Shown: piece by piece, positions 8,749 to 16,642 of the stretch | How the letters are laid out: every line of letters begins with the position of its first letter | Position numbering within the stretch: the stretch's first letter is position 1 | Made by a program: the position numbers and the translations under genes | Notes under the pieces: generated by a model | What the model was told of the DNA's origin: nothing | The model's database searches: none | What the model saw: the letters and a program-made list of their open reading frames with translations, nothing else | From: Promethearchaeota archaeon | GTDB lineage: Archaea > Asgardarchaeota > Lokiarchaeia > Sigyniarchaeales > SOKP01 | Reading direction: 5' to 3' | Assembly: GCA_019058425.1 (NCBI GenBank) | Contig: JAHPYZ010000055.1 | Location: forward strand, 1-32,551 | Length of the DNA: 32,551 nucleotides

Positions 8749-9597
8749 ATGTTAACGGGCAAAGAATATTGGAATGAGTACTATAAAAAAGGAAAACAGG
8801 AATTTAAAAAAGCAGGATTATTGAAAATTCTAGAATACCTAGTTAGAAAAATTTTAAATGAGAATATGATTAACTATATGAAGCTAAACTACTCTTCATA
8901 TTTCTTATGGGATGTTTTATTTACTAGATATTTAAGTGGTTCTATTAATCGCAAGGTAATAGAAATAGGAAGTGCACCAGGGGGACGATTAATAAAATTT
9001 CATGAGAAATTTAATATGATACCTTATGGAGTAGAATATTCTGAACATGGAGTTAAAATTAATCGTGAAAATTTTAAAAATCATAATTTAGATGTTAAAA
9101 AAATTATTTATGATGATTTTTTTTCTAAAGATTTCCAAAAAACTTATTCAAATTTCTTTGATATCGTCTTTTCTACAGGTTTTATTGAGCATTTCACGAA
9201 TATAAAAAGGGTAATCTACAATCATTTGAATATTCTCAAGAAGAATGGAATTCTTATTATTATAATTCCTAATCTTAGAGGTTTAAATCTTCTTTTAGCA
9301 ACTTTCTTTCTAAAAGAAAGCATTGCTAAACATAATTTGACTATTACAAATAAGAAAGTATTTCAGAATTTATTTGATAAAGAAGAAGTAGCCCTTGTAT
9401 ACTGCAATTATTTTGGAATTTTCAATGCAAATCTATTTCAAACAAAAAAAAGAGGGCTAAAATCATATATTCTAAGATTTATACGAGTTTATGTCAACCG
9501 TATTCTAAATCTTCTTTTTAGAATTCTTTTTAAAGAAAAAGGTTTTGATTCATCATTATTTAGCCCATATTTAATTTTTATTGGTATTAAAAAATAA
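8749..9597 (+). CDS. Class I SAM-dependent methyltransferase
   Basis: Putative small-molecule or sugar O-methyltransferase. The SAM-binding motif I is VIEIGSAPGGRL (70-81), followed by YGVEYSEHG at the end of the second strand and a later FDIVFSTGFIEHF in the post-I/motif II position. I chose the ATG at 8749: GGAG at 8735-8738 lies 10 nt upstream, whereas a longer frame would need a TTG at 8722 with no ribosome binding site. The result is 282 residues. The C-terminal region is basic and hydrophobic (YILRFIRVYVNRILNLLFRI), perhaps membrane-associated. It follows a GT4 gene, which suggests methylation of the residue that enzyme adds; this is inference. Confidence 0.8.
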   Translation: MLTGKEYWNEYYKKGKQEFKKAGLLKILEYLVRKILNENMINYMKLNYSSYFLWDVLFTRYLSGSINRKVIEIGSAPGGRLIKFHEKFNMIPYGVEYSEHGVKINRENFKNHNLDVKKIIYDDFFSKDFQKTYSNFFDIVFSTGFIEHFTNIKRVIYNHLNILKKNGILIIIIPNLRGLNLLLATFFLKESIAKHNLTITNKKVFQNLFDKEEVALVYCNYFGIFNANLFQTKKRGLKSYILRFIRVYVNRILNLLFRILFKEKGFDSSLFSPYLIFIGIKK

Positions 9598-9676
9598 GAT
9601 AACAATAACTTACATATTTTGATTAGTTTTACTCTTTAAAACAATGATATACTTTCCAAATAATTCTTTAATCTAT

Positions 9677-10804
9677 TTATAATAATTGTATCCAGAGTTT
9701 AACGTTTTTTTTAATATTATAATTATTAAACACATAATTATAGCAATTTTGGGAATATTGAGAATACATATCCTTATTATTTAGTAAATTCTTTAAATTT
9801 CTAACCATTGCATTGAAATCATTATTACAATAACTCCCAAGTTTATGGTATGTCAGAATATTATCAGGATTTACATTTAAACTTATAACGGGTGTTTTAT
9901 TTACAAAAGCTTGTACAAAAGTATTGGGAAATCCTTCATAAATAGAAGTATTTATAAAAATTTTTGCTTTCTTGAAATATTGATTGATCTCATAAAAGGG
10001 GACAAAATCTATAAATGTTACATTTGATATTTTTAACGCTTTATTTTTAATTGTTTTCCAATATTTAATATTTTCAATTTTATTGTCAGTTTTATTACAA
10101 ATCATTACAAAACTTTCATTTGAAAAATTCTTAGCAAGTTTAAAAAAAAGTTCAGGTCTTTTCCAATTAATAGCTCTTGCTACCCATAAAATATGCTTTT
10201 TATTGGTCAAAAGGTGATCTTCTATTTCATAACTGCTTTTAATTAATGTGAAGTTGTTAAATTTTCTTTTCTTATATTTTTCTAATTCATTAATTTGATT
10301 CTTATTCTGAGCTACGATATGAGTTGCATTCTCAATCCCATATTTAAAAAATTTCCCAAGAAATCCTTCTTCATGTTTTCCATTAACATCTGTAAGATTA
10401 GCTATTGAAAAAAGAAACTTCTTCTTATAATATTTGCAATAAAAAGCACAAATTCCAGAGAATTTGTTACCACCTCTTTGAATCACAACATCAGGTTTTA
10501 TTCTAATTAAAGTTATCAATAAATTAAGAAGACTTAAAAAATAATATGAAATCTTTCTTTTATGAGGGCGAATATTGAAAATTTTAATTTTACCTAAGAG
10601 TTCTATTTTATTTTTTGTAAAATGATCGTTACCAGTTATTATATTAACTTGAAAATTTTCATTTTCAGCTAGTTCTTTAGATAAGATATATAATTGAACA
10701 GCAGCTCCACCTCCAAAAATTTGGCTTACACAATTTCTATTATATAAGGGATATCCAAGCATTGAAACGAAACAGATATTAAGCTTTCGATCATCCTCAT
10801 TCAT
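9677..10804 (-). CDS. GT4-family glycosyltransferase with an altered catalytic pair
   Basis: GT-B fold glycosyltransferase. The N-terminal domain has SQIFGGGAAVQLYILSKEL and the C-terminal domain has HILWVARAINWKRPELFFKL and FINTSIYEGFPNTFVQAFVN. The first Glu of the E-x7-E pair is kept (YEGF), but the second position is Gln (FVQAF). Activity may be changed, although several GT4 relatives tolerate this. The longest frame begins with a TTG at 10813; I prefer the ATG at 10804, which gives 375 residues and keeps all conserved parts. It converges with the preceding methyltransferase gene (79 nt between stops). Role: addition of an unidentified sugar to the surface glycan. Confidence 0.85.
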   Translation of the reverse strand: MNEDDRKLNICFVSMLGYPLYNRNCVSQIFGGGAAVQLYILSKELAENENFQVNIITGNDHFTKNKIELLGKIKIFNIRPHKRKISYYFLSLLNLLITLIRIKPDVVIQRGGNKFSGICAFYCKYYKKKFLFSIANLTDVNGKHEEGFLGKFFKYGIENATHIVAQNKNQINELEKYKKRKFNNFTLIKSSYEIEDHLLTNKKHILWVARAINWKRPELFFKLAKNFSNESFVMICNKTDNKIENIKYWKTIKNKALKISNVTFIDFVPFYEINQYFKKAKIFINTSIYEGFPNTFVQAFVNKTPVISLNVNPDNILTYHKLGSYCNNDFNAMVRNLKNLLNNKDMYSQYSQNCYNYVFNNYNIKKNVKLWIQLL

Positions 10805-11087
10805 CTTTATCAATATAATATAATATTGATTTCTTTTTCTATATAATGATGAATATGATCTTTCTTATCCTTTAGTACAATTCGTTTATTGATGTTTCTT
10901 AATAAATTCTGAAAAATATTTTAGTGAATTAATAGAATTCAATTGAATAATAAACCTATGAGATACAAGTAATGATAGAGAGTTTTATAGTTCCTATAAC
11001 CTTTTCTAAGAGATTTACTTCATAACTATCAATCACTCTTATTAAAATTCCAAAATATTTACAAAATATAGTTTATAACATTATTAC

Positions 11088-11828
11088 TTAATTTTTCAGA
11101 TCATAATAAATCCGATACAAACTCTTTAAAATCCTATCGAATATAATTCTTCCCAAAAGACTTTTCTTTAAAATCCTAAATAACTTCCATATCTGAATTT
11201 GATAATTTTTTTGTAAGGAATAGTTACCTACACGTCTTAAAACTTTTGAATCTATTAAATTGAGTGTTTTAAAGATTTTTTTAGAAACGAATTCATTTTT
11301 TTTTTGTTTACAAAAAGCTATATAGATTAGATTCTTTTTAGGAACAGGTGGATTAAAAGCATTTTTAATCTCTATTCTAAGGATTTTATAATTACATAAC
11401 TTTGATAGATCATTAAAAAAATTCTTTGGATAGTAATAACGACAATGATTTAGCCAATTATTTGGAATAGGTAATATATGAATCATAACTCCATTTACTC
11501 TACACATATCATGGATATTTTTAAATACTTGATATTGATTGTTAACATGTTCCGTAGTTCCGTAATTTGTGACTAAATGAAATCTATTTATAAAAGACTC
11601 ATGAATTGGGTGACATAAATCAACAATTAAAGAACCATATAACCCATTTAAGTCAAGAGAAACATGTTCTAAAACTTTTTTAGATGTTTTATAATAATCT
11701 TTTGCGGGAGTAGTACCATTTGACATGATTTGACTCCCAAGTTCACACATTTGTATCTTTTGCCAGTTAAATCCGACTTTTCTAATGATTTTTTCCTCAA
11801 AATCTATTGTATTAGATGTAATACCCAT
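11088..11828 (-). CDS. Degenerate class I methyltransferase-like protein
   Basis: A 246-residue protein with the outline of a Rossmann-fold methyltransferase. MCELGSQIM (27-35) stands where motif I is expected but lacks the GxGxG loop. VSLDLNGLYGSLIVDL (56-71) stands in the acidic second-strand position, and HLVTNYGTTEHVNNQYQVFK (84-103) resembles the motif II/III region of glycan-cluster methyltransferases. The C-terminal third is basic. Whether it binds SAM is doubtful; it may be a pseudoenzyme or a variant with another cofactor geometry. It lies 283 nt upstream of the GT4 gene on the same strand. The gap contains only AT-rich sequence and a short open stretch on the minus strand (about 10956-11070) that I do not recognise. 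Confidence 0.6.
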   Translation of the reverse strand: MGITSNTIDFEEKIIRKVGFNWQKIQMCELGSQIMSNGTTPAKDYYKTSKKVLEHVSLDLNGLYGSLIVDLCHPIHESFINRFHLVTNYGTTEHVNNQYQVFKNIHDMCRVNGVMIHILPIPNNWLNHCRYYYPKNFFNDLSKLCNYKILRIEIKNAFNPPVPKKNLIYIAFCKQKKNEFVSKKIFKTLNLIDSKVLRRVGNYSLQKNYQIQIWKLFRILKKSLLGRIIFDRILKSLYRIYYDLKN

Positions 11829-12031
11829 TTTCTTGTATTATTGAAACTTTATATTATTTTAGATTAAATTCTGGCATTTAAGATAACAATTATATAAAAA
11901 AATAAGATCATTCATGATTCCTAAAATATTTCTTCAATTATGATTTAAGAAATTAATAATCTAATTTCAAACTAATTAAAAATTAAAGTCAAATAAAAGT
12001 TAGTAAAAAGGAATTAATTAGATTAATAATT

Positions 12032-12045
12032 AAAACATATAAATT
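12032..12045 (+). promoter_or_regulatory. Candidate archaeal TATA/BRE promoter of the DUF362 gene
   Basis: AAAACATATAAATT: an A-rich BRE-like segment followed by an ATATAAATT TATA-like box, 27-35 nt before the ATG at 12072. The same 14-mer, with one C/T difference, occurs upstream of the sulfotransferase gene at 19769. A TATA box here would put the transcription start a few bases before the ATG, giving a near-leaderless message. No SD site is present. Confidence 0.4.
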
Positions 12046-12071
12046 AAATAACCTTAATTTGTAATTGAAAA

Positions 12072-13574
12072 ATGGAAGCTTCAAATGTTTTCGTTTATAA
12101 ATTAAATAATCCATCATACCCAAAGATTCCTCCTTTTCATCCAGATAAATTACATCCAGAATATAGATTTGTAGAAACTTCAAATGAAGTGAATTATGTA
12201 TATAACTCATTTAGAGAGTTATTATATTTAATGGGTTTAGATAAAGAAAATTATAATACAAAGAATTGGAACCCTTTTAAAAATTTTATTTCACCTGGAA
12301 ATCTTGTAGTTATTAAACCAAATTTGGTATTGAATAATCCTCAAAAACAAAATAGTTTGACTACTCATGCATCTTTAATTAGAGTTATTATTGATTTCGT
12401 GATAATCGCTTTAAAGAGAAAAGGGGAAATAATAATTGGTGATGCTCCTTTACAAAGATGTGATTTTAATGAATTAATTGAAAATAGTGGTTTAAGAAAG
12501 ACAATAGACTTCTATAAAGCTAAAAAGATAAACATAAAATTAGTTGATTTCCGGAAAGAAATGATGGTGGTTAAGCGTAATAGAATTTCAAATTCGTACA
12601 AGAAATATAAAATTACAAAACTAAAGGGAGATCCTAAAGGTTATAAAATTGTAAATCTAAAAGAGCAAAGTAATTTGTACAAAATTAGTCTTGATGATAA
12701 TTACAAAAAATTTAGAGTAACTAATTATGATCCTAAGATTATGAGAAAAGCTCATAATCATACTGATCACAGATATTTTGTAAGTAATTCTGTCCTACAA
12801 GCAGATACAATAATTAATATTTCGAAGTTAAAGGCTCATAGAAAAGCAGGATTTACGGGTTGCTTAAAGAATTGTATTGGAATAAATGGAAATAAAGATT
12901 GGTTACCTCATCATCGAGTAGGAGCTATCTCTGAGGGAGGAGATGAATATTTAGAAAAAAATTATCTGAAGAAATTCTATGAGAAATTAATCAATTTTGA
13001 AGATATTCTACTAATTAAATATCCTAAGATTCACAATTTTTTATACTATTTATTTTTCTTTTTTAGAGCAGGGTTTTTAAGGGTCTTATCTAAAATTAAA
13101 AAGAATAACTTTCTTGAGGGCAGTTGGTATGGTAATAATACTTTATGGCGGACTATAGCAGATCTTAATCAAATATTAATATATACCGATAAAAAGGGAA
13201 AAATTACAAATACTTCTCAAAGAAAGCGATTTTATATCTGTGATGGTATCATTAGTGGTCAATCTGAAGGACCCCTAGAACCTATCCCCGTTAAAACAGG
13301 AATAATCGCTGGTGGATATGATCCATTAATGATTGATTTATCATTAGCAGAGTTAATGGATCTTAACTATAAAAAAATTCCTCAATTAGATAGAATTTTT
13401 AAATTAAAGAAAAATAAAATTTCAGAATATAATCCCTCTGATCTTCTAATTTTCTCAAATAATAGTAATTGGAATATTAAAAAGCTAAATGAGTTAACTG
13501 AAACCTTAAATTTTATACCATCAAGCGGATGGAAAAAGATTATTAAAAAAAGCAATGCTATATCTAGTGATTAA
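12072..13574 (+). CDS. DUF362 domain protein of the polysaccharide-cluster type
   Basis: DUF362 proteins have no settled biochemical role. Those encoded with glycosyltransferases and CapK-like enzymes recur in exopolysaccharide clusters. Conserved features seen here are LVVIKPNLVLNN (78-89), GEIIIGDAPLQRCDF (118-132), NISKLKAHRKAGFTGCLKN and GNKDWLPHHRVG, and a late RKRFYICDGIISGQSEGPL. The protein is 500 residues, with an inserted lysine-rich segment near residues 170-215 and no fused ferredoxin domain. The next gene begins 27 nt later on the same strand, so the two are almost certainly co-transcribed. An oxidoreductase- or ligase-associated role in glycan modification is possible, but the sequence does not prove it. 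Confidence 0.8.
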   Translation: MEASNVFVYKLNNPSYPKIPPFHPDKLHPEYRFVETSNEVNYVYNSFRELLYLMGLDKENYNTKNWNPFKNFISPGNLVVIKPNLVLNNPQKQNSLTTHASLIRVIIDFVIIALKRKGEIIIGDAPLQRCDFNELIENSGLRKTIDFYKAKKINIKLVDFRKEMMVVKRNRISNSYKKYKITKLKGDPKGYKIVNLKEQSNLYKISLDDNYKKFRVTNYDPKIMRKAHNHTDHRYFVSNSVLQADTIINISKLKAHRKAGFTGCLKNCIGINGNKDWLPHHRVGAISEGGDEYLEKNYLKKFYEKLINFEDILLIKYPKIHNFLYYLFFFFRAGFLRVLSKIKKNNFLEGSWYGNNTLWRTIADLNQILIYTDKKGKITNTSQRKRFYICDGIISGQSEGPLEPIPVKTGIIAGGYDPLMIDLSLAELMDLNYKKIPQLDRIFKLKKNKISEYNPSDLLIFSNNSNWNIKKLNELTETLNFIPSSGWKKIIKKSNAISSD

Positions 13575-13601
13575 TTAAAGATATGAATTAACTAAATTAT
13601 T

Positions 13602-14960
13602 ATGTTAAGGAAATCTCTTTTTTATCTGTATTATATAAGAGAGGCTAGACTACAGTATATAAACTTTATCAGGGAATATTTCTTTATAAAAAAGAATCTT
13701 TATAACTCAATAGAACGTAATGTTTCCATACAGAAAAAGAGATTATTTAAAATATTGAATCATTCCATTCAAAAAGTACCTTATTATAAACGAATAGCTC
13801 ACCAAAAGAATATTGAAATATCAGAAGATACGATTTTTGAAGACATAAAGAAATTTCCTATATTAACTAAAGAACACCTTAGAAATAATTGGAATTCTTT
13901 ACATGTGAACCTAAAAAATATTAGATATTCAATAAATACATCAGGCGGGACTACGGGAGAACCAGTAAAATTTATTCAGAGTAGAAAACTTAGGATTCTT
14001 AATTTTTGCGGTAAAACAATATTCAATGAAATTGGTGATTATAACGTCGGAGATAAATTAGTTAAACTCTGGGGAAATGAAAGTGATTTATTAAAATTAT
14101 CAGAAAGCAGAGTTCAAGCATTTATTACAAAATATTTTAGAAATATTATCTTTCAAAACTCTTTCAAAATGACGGCTAATACAATTTATCGACATATTCA
14201 AGAAATTAACTTAAAAAAGCCAAAAGTAATGCTGGCATATATTCAATCTATATATGAAATGACGAAATTTATAAGACGTCATAATTTAGATATCCATAAG
14301 CTGAAATCAATAATAACTTCTGCAGGTGTTTTGACTGAGGAGGTAAAAGAGTTTATTGAAGATGTTTTTAATACTAAAGTCTATAATAGATACGGAACAA
14401 GAGAAGTCTCTGTAATAGGGAGTAGTTGTGAGAAGAGTAGTAAGATCCATCTTAATATGTATCAAAAATATATTGAGATCCTTGATGATAATGATAAAAG
14501 TTTACCGGAAAATGAAAAGGGAAATATTATCATTACTGATCTTATAAATTATACTATGCCCCTAATAAGATATAAAATTGGGGATTTTGGTTCTATTAAT
14601 TATTCGCCTTGTTCATGTGAAAGAGGATTAGTCAGATTAAATAATGTTCAAGGTCGAATTATTGATTTTTTTAAAAATGAAGCTGGAGAATTAATATATG
14701 GTGATTTCTTTACTCATCTATTCTATTTTAAGGAGAATGTTAAGCAATTCCAAGTATATCAAAAAACTGTTAATTTGATCGATATAAGTATTGTAACTCT
14801 GAATAAGAAACCGTTATCTTCCTCCATTGAAGAAGATTTAAAAAACAAGATGCTAATGGTTATGGGAGACAATTGTATAATTAATTTTAAATATGTTGAC
14901 TACATTAATCCATCATTCTCAGGAAAATATCGATATACAATATCTGACTTATGGAAATAA
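13602..14960 (+). CDS. PaaK/CapK-like adenylate-forming enzyme
   Basis: Member of the phenylacetate-CoA ligase branch of the ANL superfamily. It carries the nucleotide-binding loop SGGTTGEP (114-121), VMLAYIQSIYEM, a NRYGTREV segment (the E of YGxxE) and IRYKIGDFG (the conserved D before the hinge). Length is 452 residues, usual for PaaK/CapK-like proteins. CapK homologues are repeatedly encoded in capsule clusters and are thought to activate a carboxylic acid as an acyl-adenylate; the acid and acceptor are unknown. It is paired with the DUF362 gene just upstream. A decayed fragment of a second homologue lies at 16364-16483. Acylation or amidation of a glycan component is a reasonable inference, and classical phenylacetate degradation is not, because no paa genes are nearby. 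Confidence 0.85.
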   Translation: MLRKSLFYLYYIREARLQYINFIREYFFIKKNLYNSIERNVSIQKKRLFKILNHSIQKVPYYKRIAHQKNIEISEDTIFEDIKKFPILTKEHLRNNWNSLHVNLKNIRYSINTSGGTTGEPVKFIQSRKLRILNFCGKTIFNEIGDYNVGDKLVKLWGNESDLLKLSESRVQAFITKYFRNIIFQNSFKMTANTIYRHIQEINLKKPKVMLAYIQSIYEMTKFIRRHNLDIHKLKSIITSAGVLTEEVKEFIEDVFNTKVYNRYGTREVSVIGSSCEKSSKIHLNMYQKYIEILDDNDKSLPENEKGNIIITDLINYTMPLIRYKIGDFGSINYSPCSCERGLVRLNNVQGRIIDFFKNEAGELIYGDFFTHLFYFKENVKQFQVYQKTVNLIDISIVTLNKKPLSSSIEEDLKNKMLMVMGDNCIINFKYVDYINPSFSGKYRYTISDLWK

Positions 14961-15050
14961 TAATAATTATATGAAAACTCCTATAGTAAATAAATTTTCA
15001 ATTTCACCGTTTCAGGCAAGTTTAGATTTACTATTTTAAAAATATAATCT

Positions 15051-16265
15051 TTATTTTCTAAGTTTCTTTAAAAAAATCCAAAAATGAAATGGGATTCTTA
15101 TAACAATAGCAGTTTCAATATATATATAAAAAACTAATTTAATAAAGAATCCTACTCCATACTTTTCATAAAATTCATGATTATTGACACTAATAAAGAA
15201 AAGCAATTTTCTTATTTTTTGGAGATACAGGTTCAATAAGATCATCAAACCTATAAAGAATAATCCAAAATGTATGAATAAAAATAAAGGAAATAAAAAT
15301 AAATATAATGAAATGAAGTATGAAACAATAAACTTCACTAACTCAAATTTTTTATGTTTATATGAAAATATTAATGAATTTTCAATCCATATTGTCTTTT
15401 GGTGTATTAATTCGCTAATAGAGGCTGAGTAATCCACAAAAATTCGATGTTGATAATCATAGAGTACGTATGAGGAAAAATCTTTCGAATAAACATCAAT
15501 TCCCATTGATCTATCCGTAGCAAATTTTTTATGTTCAGTAAATCTTCCAATAGATTTTTGTACTTCATATTTTAAACAAAATGATTGGCCTGTTATAGGA
15601 GGTGTTGAAACATGTCTAGAAAATCTCGTTTTTGGGCTATAAAACCTATCAAACATCAAATATTTTACTAAAGGTTTTTTTTTTTGTTTTTCTAAAGGTC
15701 TTACTCCTCCGACAACCATATTTTCATTAAGATTTATTATCGGATATATCATTCTTAGAAGAATTTCATCTGTTAAATAACTGTCAGCATCTATAAAATA
15801 AATAATGCCTTCTGAAACGTAATTTAAACATTCATTTATGGCTTTTATTTTTCCTAAAGAAGGCCTATCTGCTCCTTTAATTTGGTATAAGATAATAAAA
15901 TTTTCTTTTTTTTTAAATGAGTTAGCAATTTCGAGAGTTTCTTCGTTTCCTCCAGCATTTACAATTGCTTTTATGTTTGGATAAGATAAATTTTCAATCG
16001 AAAGCAAACAATCTTTAAATAAATACCCCTCTTTCCACGCAGGTACAATAATATTTACTAATGGATTTATTTTTAGATCTTCTAGTGATATAGTTTCTGA
16101 ATCTTCAAAACTCATAAAAGTTTTAATGGATTTCCTATCTTTTAGGAAATATATTAAAATATAACAAATAAGTATGAATAAAATAACATAAATTATCATA
16201 TAAATTGAACTTATGAAATCTAAGAAATTTTTAATAAAATTAATAAATTGATTCAATAAATTCAT
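15051..16265 (-). CDS. Membrane GT2-family glycosyltransferase (processive-synthase-like)
   Basis: GT-A fold inverting glycosyltransferase anchored in the membrane. One N-terminal transmembrane segment (SIYMIIYVILFILICYILIY) precedes the cytoplasmic GT2 domain with VNIIVPAWKEGYLFKDCLLS, the metal-binding FIDADSY (a DxD motif), GGVRPL and GQSFCLKYEV. HQKTIWIEN stands where processive synthases have QxxRW, with Arg replaced by Ile. At least two C-terminal membrane segments follow (around SYFISLYLFLFPLFLFIHFG and VFYIYIETAIVIRIPFHFWI). The topology resembles hyaluronan or cellulose synthase-like enzymes. An A11 tract (T11 on the plus strand near 15675-15685) encodes part of a lysine run. It probably elongates or branches the glycan at the membrane. 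Confidence 0.87.
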   Translation of the reverse strand: MNLLNQFINFIKNFLDFISSIYMIIYVILFILICYILIYFLKDRKSIKTFMSFEDSETISLEDLKINPLVNIIVPAWKEGYLFKDCLLSIENLSYPNIKAIVNAGGNEETLEIANSFKKKENFIILYQIKGADRPSLGKIKAINECLNYVSEGIIYFIDADSYLTDEILLRMIYPIINLNENMVVGGVRPLEKQKKKPLVKYLMFDRFYSPKTRFSRHVSTPPITGQSFCLKYEVQKSIGRFTEHKKFATDRSMGIDVYSKDFSSYVLYDYQHRIFVDYSASISELIHQKTIWIENSLIFSYKHKKFELVKFIVSYFISLYLFLFPLFLFIHFGLFFIGLMILLNLYLQKIRKLLFFISVNNHEFYEKYGVGFFIKLVFYIYIETAIVIRIPFHFWIFLKKLRK

Positions 16266-16363
16266 AACAAATACTCAGATATAATTAATGGTTAAATGAA
16301 AAATGATCAAGAGAGAAAATATGTCTTTTTATTTAATTCTTTCAGCCAAATTCTATTGATTGA

Positions 16364-16483
16364 GAGAATGTAAAGTACAAACTAATTTTTCTGAAGCAAT
16401 TTTCCGTATTTAAAAAAATGATTATTAAAGATAGTAAAAAATTTCCTTTATTTACTAATGAGCATGTAAGAAATAACTATTAA
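16364..16483 (+). pseudogene. Decayed fragment of a second PaaK/CapK-like gene
   Basis: The 377-nt gap between 16265 and 16643 holds one open stretch bounded by stops. Its downstream half reads DSKKFPLFTNEHVRNNY, which aligns with DIKKFPILTKEHLRNNW (residues 81-97) of the intact PaaK/CapK-like protein encoded 2.8 kb upstream. The ENVKYK at its beginning fits the QKVPYYK segment of the same protein. It ends in TAA before the nucleotide-binding loop, and no SGGTTGEP-like continuation follows. The preceding bases in another frame (QILLIE) may continue the match after a frameshift. I read this as a relic of a lost or displaced homologue. The rest of the gap contains only AT-rich sequence and the promoter region of the flippase gene. 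Confidence 0.6.
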
Positions 16484-16642
16484 TAAAAAAAGATACCTTC
16501 TGTTTCTAAATCTAAGTCTAGATAATAAAGTGATATTAATGATTATTAGGACTGTGAAAATTAACAATATAAAACTTTAATTTTAATTTTTCAATTCAAT
16601 ATTTAATATTTTTTAATTTAATATAATCTGAATCGTTTTGAA

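Noticed and set aside
10956..11070. Open stretch of about 37 codons on the minus strand in the 283-nt gap
   Set aside because: Only a GTG could start it, there is no SD site, and the translation is not recognisable as part of any family.
11989..12210. 73-codon minus-strand frame overlapping the DUF362 start and its upstream gap
   Set aside because: It overlaps the N-terminus of a recognised gene and the promoter-like element; low-complexity hydrophobic translation without homology I recognise.
13602..14960. Phenylacetate catabolism from the PaaK-like gene
   Set aside because: No other paa genes occur, and the gene is paired with DUF362 among glycosyltransferases, the CapK context.
15184..15432. 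82-codon plus-strand frame opposite the membrane GT2 gene
   Set aside because: Antisense to the C-terminal membrane segments; Asn/Lys-rich composition typical of the complement of hydrophobic codons.
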